Shown here one piece after another: positions 62,996 to 64,000 of a stretch of 64,000 nucleotides of DNA. Location: the NCBI GenBank assembly GCA_016927755.1, contig JAFGLZ010000241.1, forward strand, positions 62,001-126,000. The letters run 5' to 3'. The stretch is from Phycisphaerae bacterium. Its GTDB lineage: Bacteria; Planctomycetota; Phycisphaerae; UBA1845; JAFGLZ01. The stretch's first letter is position 1. Every line of letters begins with the position of its first letter. The notes under the pieces were generated by a model. That model ran no database searches, was not told where the DNA came from, and saw nothing but the letters and a program-made list of their open reading frames with translations. Both the position numbers and the translations under genes were made by a program.

Positions 62996-64000
62996 ATGAC
63001 GGCGAGCGATGCGACTGACAGGGCAGTATGGCGTGGGCTGGCGGCGGCATGTGTGACGCTGGGCCTGATGGCCGGATCAGTGGCGGGTGCCGAGGGGGCC
63101 TCGGATCCCGCGGGTGAGACGCTCTACAACGGCATCCGCCTGCCGAAGCCGTGGCCGCCCAAGGACCGCGCGGTCAGCTACGATCCGATGACCTTGCCCT
63201 ATCTGGCCTCCCCGCCGGACGTGATCCCCATCGACGTCGGTCGTCAGTTGTTCGTCGACGACTTCCTCGTCGAGCAGCGGACGCTCGAGCGGACGCACTA
63301 CGAAGCGCCGTACTACCCCGAGAACCCCGTCGTCAAACCCGACCGTCCGTGGGAGATCAAGCCCGGACGCCAGGACTGCCCGACGGCCATGGTCTTTAGC
63401 GACGGGGTCTGGTACGACCCCGCCGATCGGCTCTTCAAGATGTGGTATATGGGCCGCTACGTCGTGACCACCTGCTACGCCACGAGCAAGGACGGCATCC
63501 ATTGGGACAAGCCCTCGCTCGACGTCGTCAAGGGAACGAACATCGTCGATGAAGGTGTCCGCGATTCCAGCACCGTCTGGCTCGACCTCTTCGAGAAGGA
63601 CGCCGCGAAACGCTACAAGATGTTCTACTACCCCCTCAAGTCGCAATACGACATCTTCTTCTCCGCCGACGGCATCCACTGGGGCAAGCCTGTGGGCAGC
63701 ACCGGCCCGACCGGCGATCGCGCCACCGTCTTCTACAACCCGTTCCGATCGCTCTGGGTCTACAGCATTCGCGACTACGCCCCCGGCAAGATCGGCCGAT
63801 GCCGTCGATACTGGGAATGCAAGGACCCCGTCGCCGGTTCGAAGTGGGCCAAGGGCGAGCCGGGATTCTGGGTCGGGGCCGATCGACTCGATCCCCGTCG
63901 CCCGGACCTCAAGGACGTGAAGCCCGAGCTCTACAACCTCGACTGCGTCGCCTACGAGAGCCTCATCATCGGGCTGTTCAGCATCTGGTACGGCCAGCCG
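62996..64000 (+). CDS. Secreted beta-propeller glycoside hydrolase-like protein, 3' end outside the window
   Basis: The frame is open from the ATG at 62996 (GGAGG 6 bases upstream) to the window end, about 335 codons; the ORF track lacks it because no stop is reached. A signal peptide covers roughly residues 1-32 (LAAACVTLGLMAGSVAGA). Then come DVGRQLFVDDFLVEQRT and repeated blade-like units: WYDPADRLFKMWYMG, CYATSKDGIHWDKP, and FFSADGIHWGK. This resembles five-bladed propeller hydrolases or lectin-like proteins common in planctomycetes. The function is not assigned; the missing C-terminus could hold other domains. Confidence 0.68.
   Translation, partial: MTASDATDRAVWRGLAAACVTLGLMAGSVAGAEGASDPAGETLYNGIRLPKPWPPKDRAVSYDPMTLPYLASPPDVIPIDVGRQLFVDDFLVEQRTLERTHYEAPYYPENPVVKPDRPWEIKPGRQDCPTAMVFSDGVWYDPADRLFKMWYMGRYVVTTCYATSKDGIHWDKPSLDVVKGTNIVDEGVRDSSTVWLDLFEKDAAKRYKMFYYPLKSQYDIFFSADGIHWGKPVGSTGPTGDRATVFYNPFRSLWVYSIRDYAPGKIGRCRRYWECKDPVAGSKWAKGEPGFWVGADRLDPRRPDLKDVKPELYNLDCVAYESLIIGLFSIWYGQP

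Noticed and set aside
1-64000. tRNA genes, rRNA genes and CRISPR arrays
   Set aside because: No T-loop/acceptor pattern, no rRNA sequence and no regularly spaced direct repeats were seen when reading through; a tRNAscan or CRISPR search was not possible.

Overview
The window is about 64 kb of GC-rich DNA with roughly 46 protein-coding genes, dense on both strands. I see no rRNA, tRNA or CRISPR array. The gene content suggests an uncultured, polysaccharide-degrading, Gram-negative bacterium of the Planctomycetota or a neighbouring PVC lineage. The reasons are the many secreted carbohydrate-active proteins, Tat-signal oxidoreductases, an ADP-heptose synthesis enzyme, HflK/HflC, and beta-helix and beta-propeller proteins typical of that group. 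This placement is inference; no rRNA is present to confirm it.

Region by region: (1) 0-9.7 kb is a saccharolytic block. It holds a glycoside hydrolase cut by the window edge, a minus-strand run (heparinase II/III-like protein, GNAT acetyltransferase, alkaline-phosphatase-fold hydrolase) and a divergent ABC sugar-import operon without its own ATPase. (2) 9.7-15.3 kb encodes exported proteins: a large transglutaminase-like protein that appears to have lost its catalytic Cys and ends in a Cys/TM/poly-Arg tail, and two probable lipoproteins carrying three copies and one copy of the same ~140-residue domain. (3) 15.4-30.7 kb is mostly housekeeping and mixed metabolism: purH, an esterase, nadC, a group II intron reverse-transcriptase remnant, a zinc-ribbon protein, der, a reversed-order HldE, a 45-aa probable lipoprotein, a PLP enzyme, a URO-D-family protein, a methyltransferase, a 1125-aa clan GH-A-like protein and a DUF2442 protein.

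(4) 30.8-41.4 kb is the most unusual part. Three tandem class B (B12-binding-domain) radical SAM paralogues are followed by two SPASM-type radical SAM paralogues, a third, distinct radical SAM protein and a large GT-C (family 39-like) membrane glycosyltransferase. I can place good sigma70-type promoters in front of four units. The two SPASM paralogues share nearly the same promoter. The product of this set is unknown to me. (5) 41.5-43.7 kb holds a 2-hydroxyacid dehydrogenase and a type 4 uracil-DNA glycosylase, separated by a 212-bp imperfect palindrome that looks like a MITE or intergenic repeat.

(6) 43.7-60.7 kb looks like a rhamnogalacturonan/pectin catabolic region: a PL11-like rhamnogalacturonan lyase, beta-propeller hydrolase-like protein, Tat aldo/keto reductase, GT4 transferase, Tat Gfo/Idh/MocA protein, beta-helix protein, GH88/GH105-like unsaturated uronyl hydrolase, cupin, second Gfo/Idh/MocA protein and GH106-like alpha-L-rhamnosidase. 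Lyase, uronyl hydrolase and rhamnosidase together would take rhamnogalacturonan-I backbone to monosaccharides, with the oxidoreductases and cupin as candidate downstream enzymes. (7) 60.7-64 kb holds hflK-hflC (minus strand) and the start of another secreted beta-propeller protein that runs off the window.
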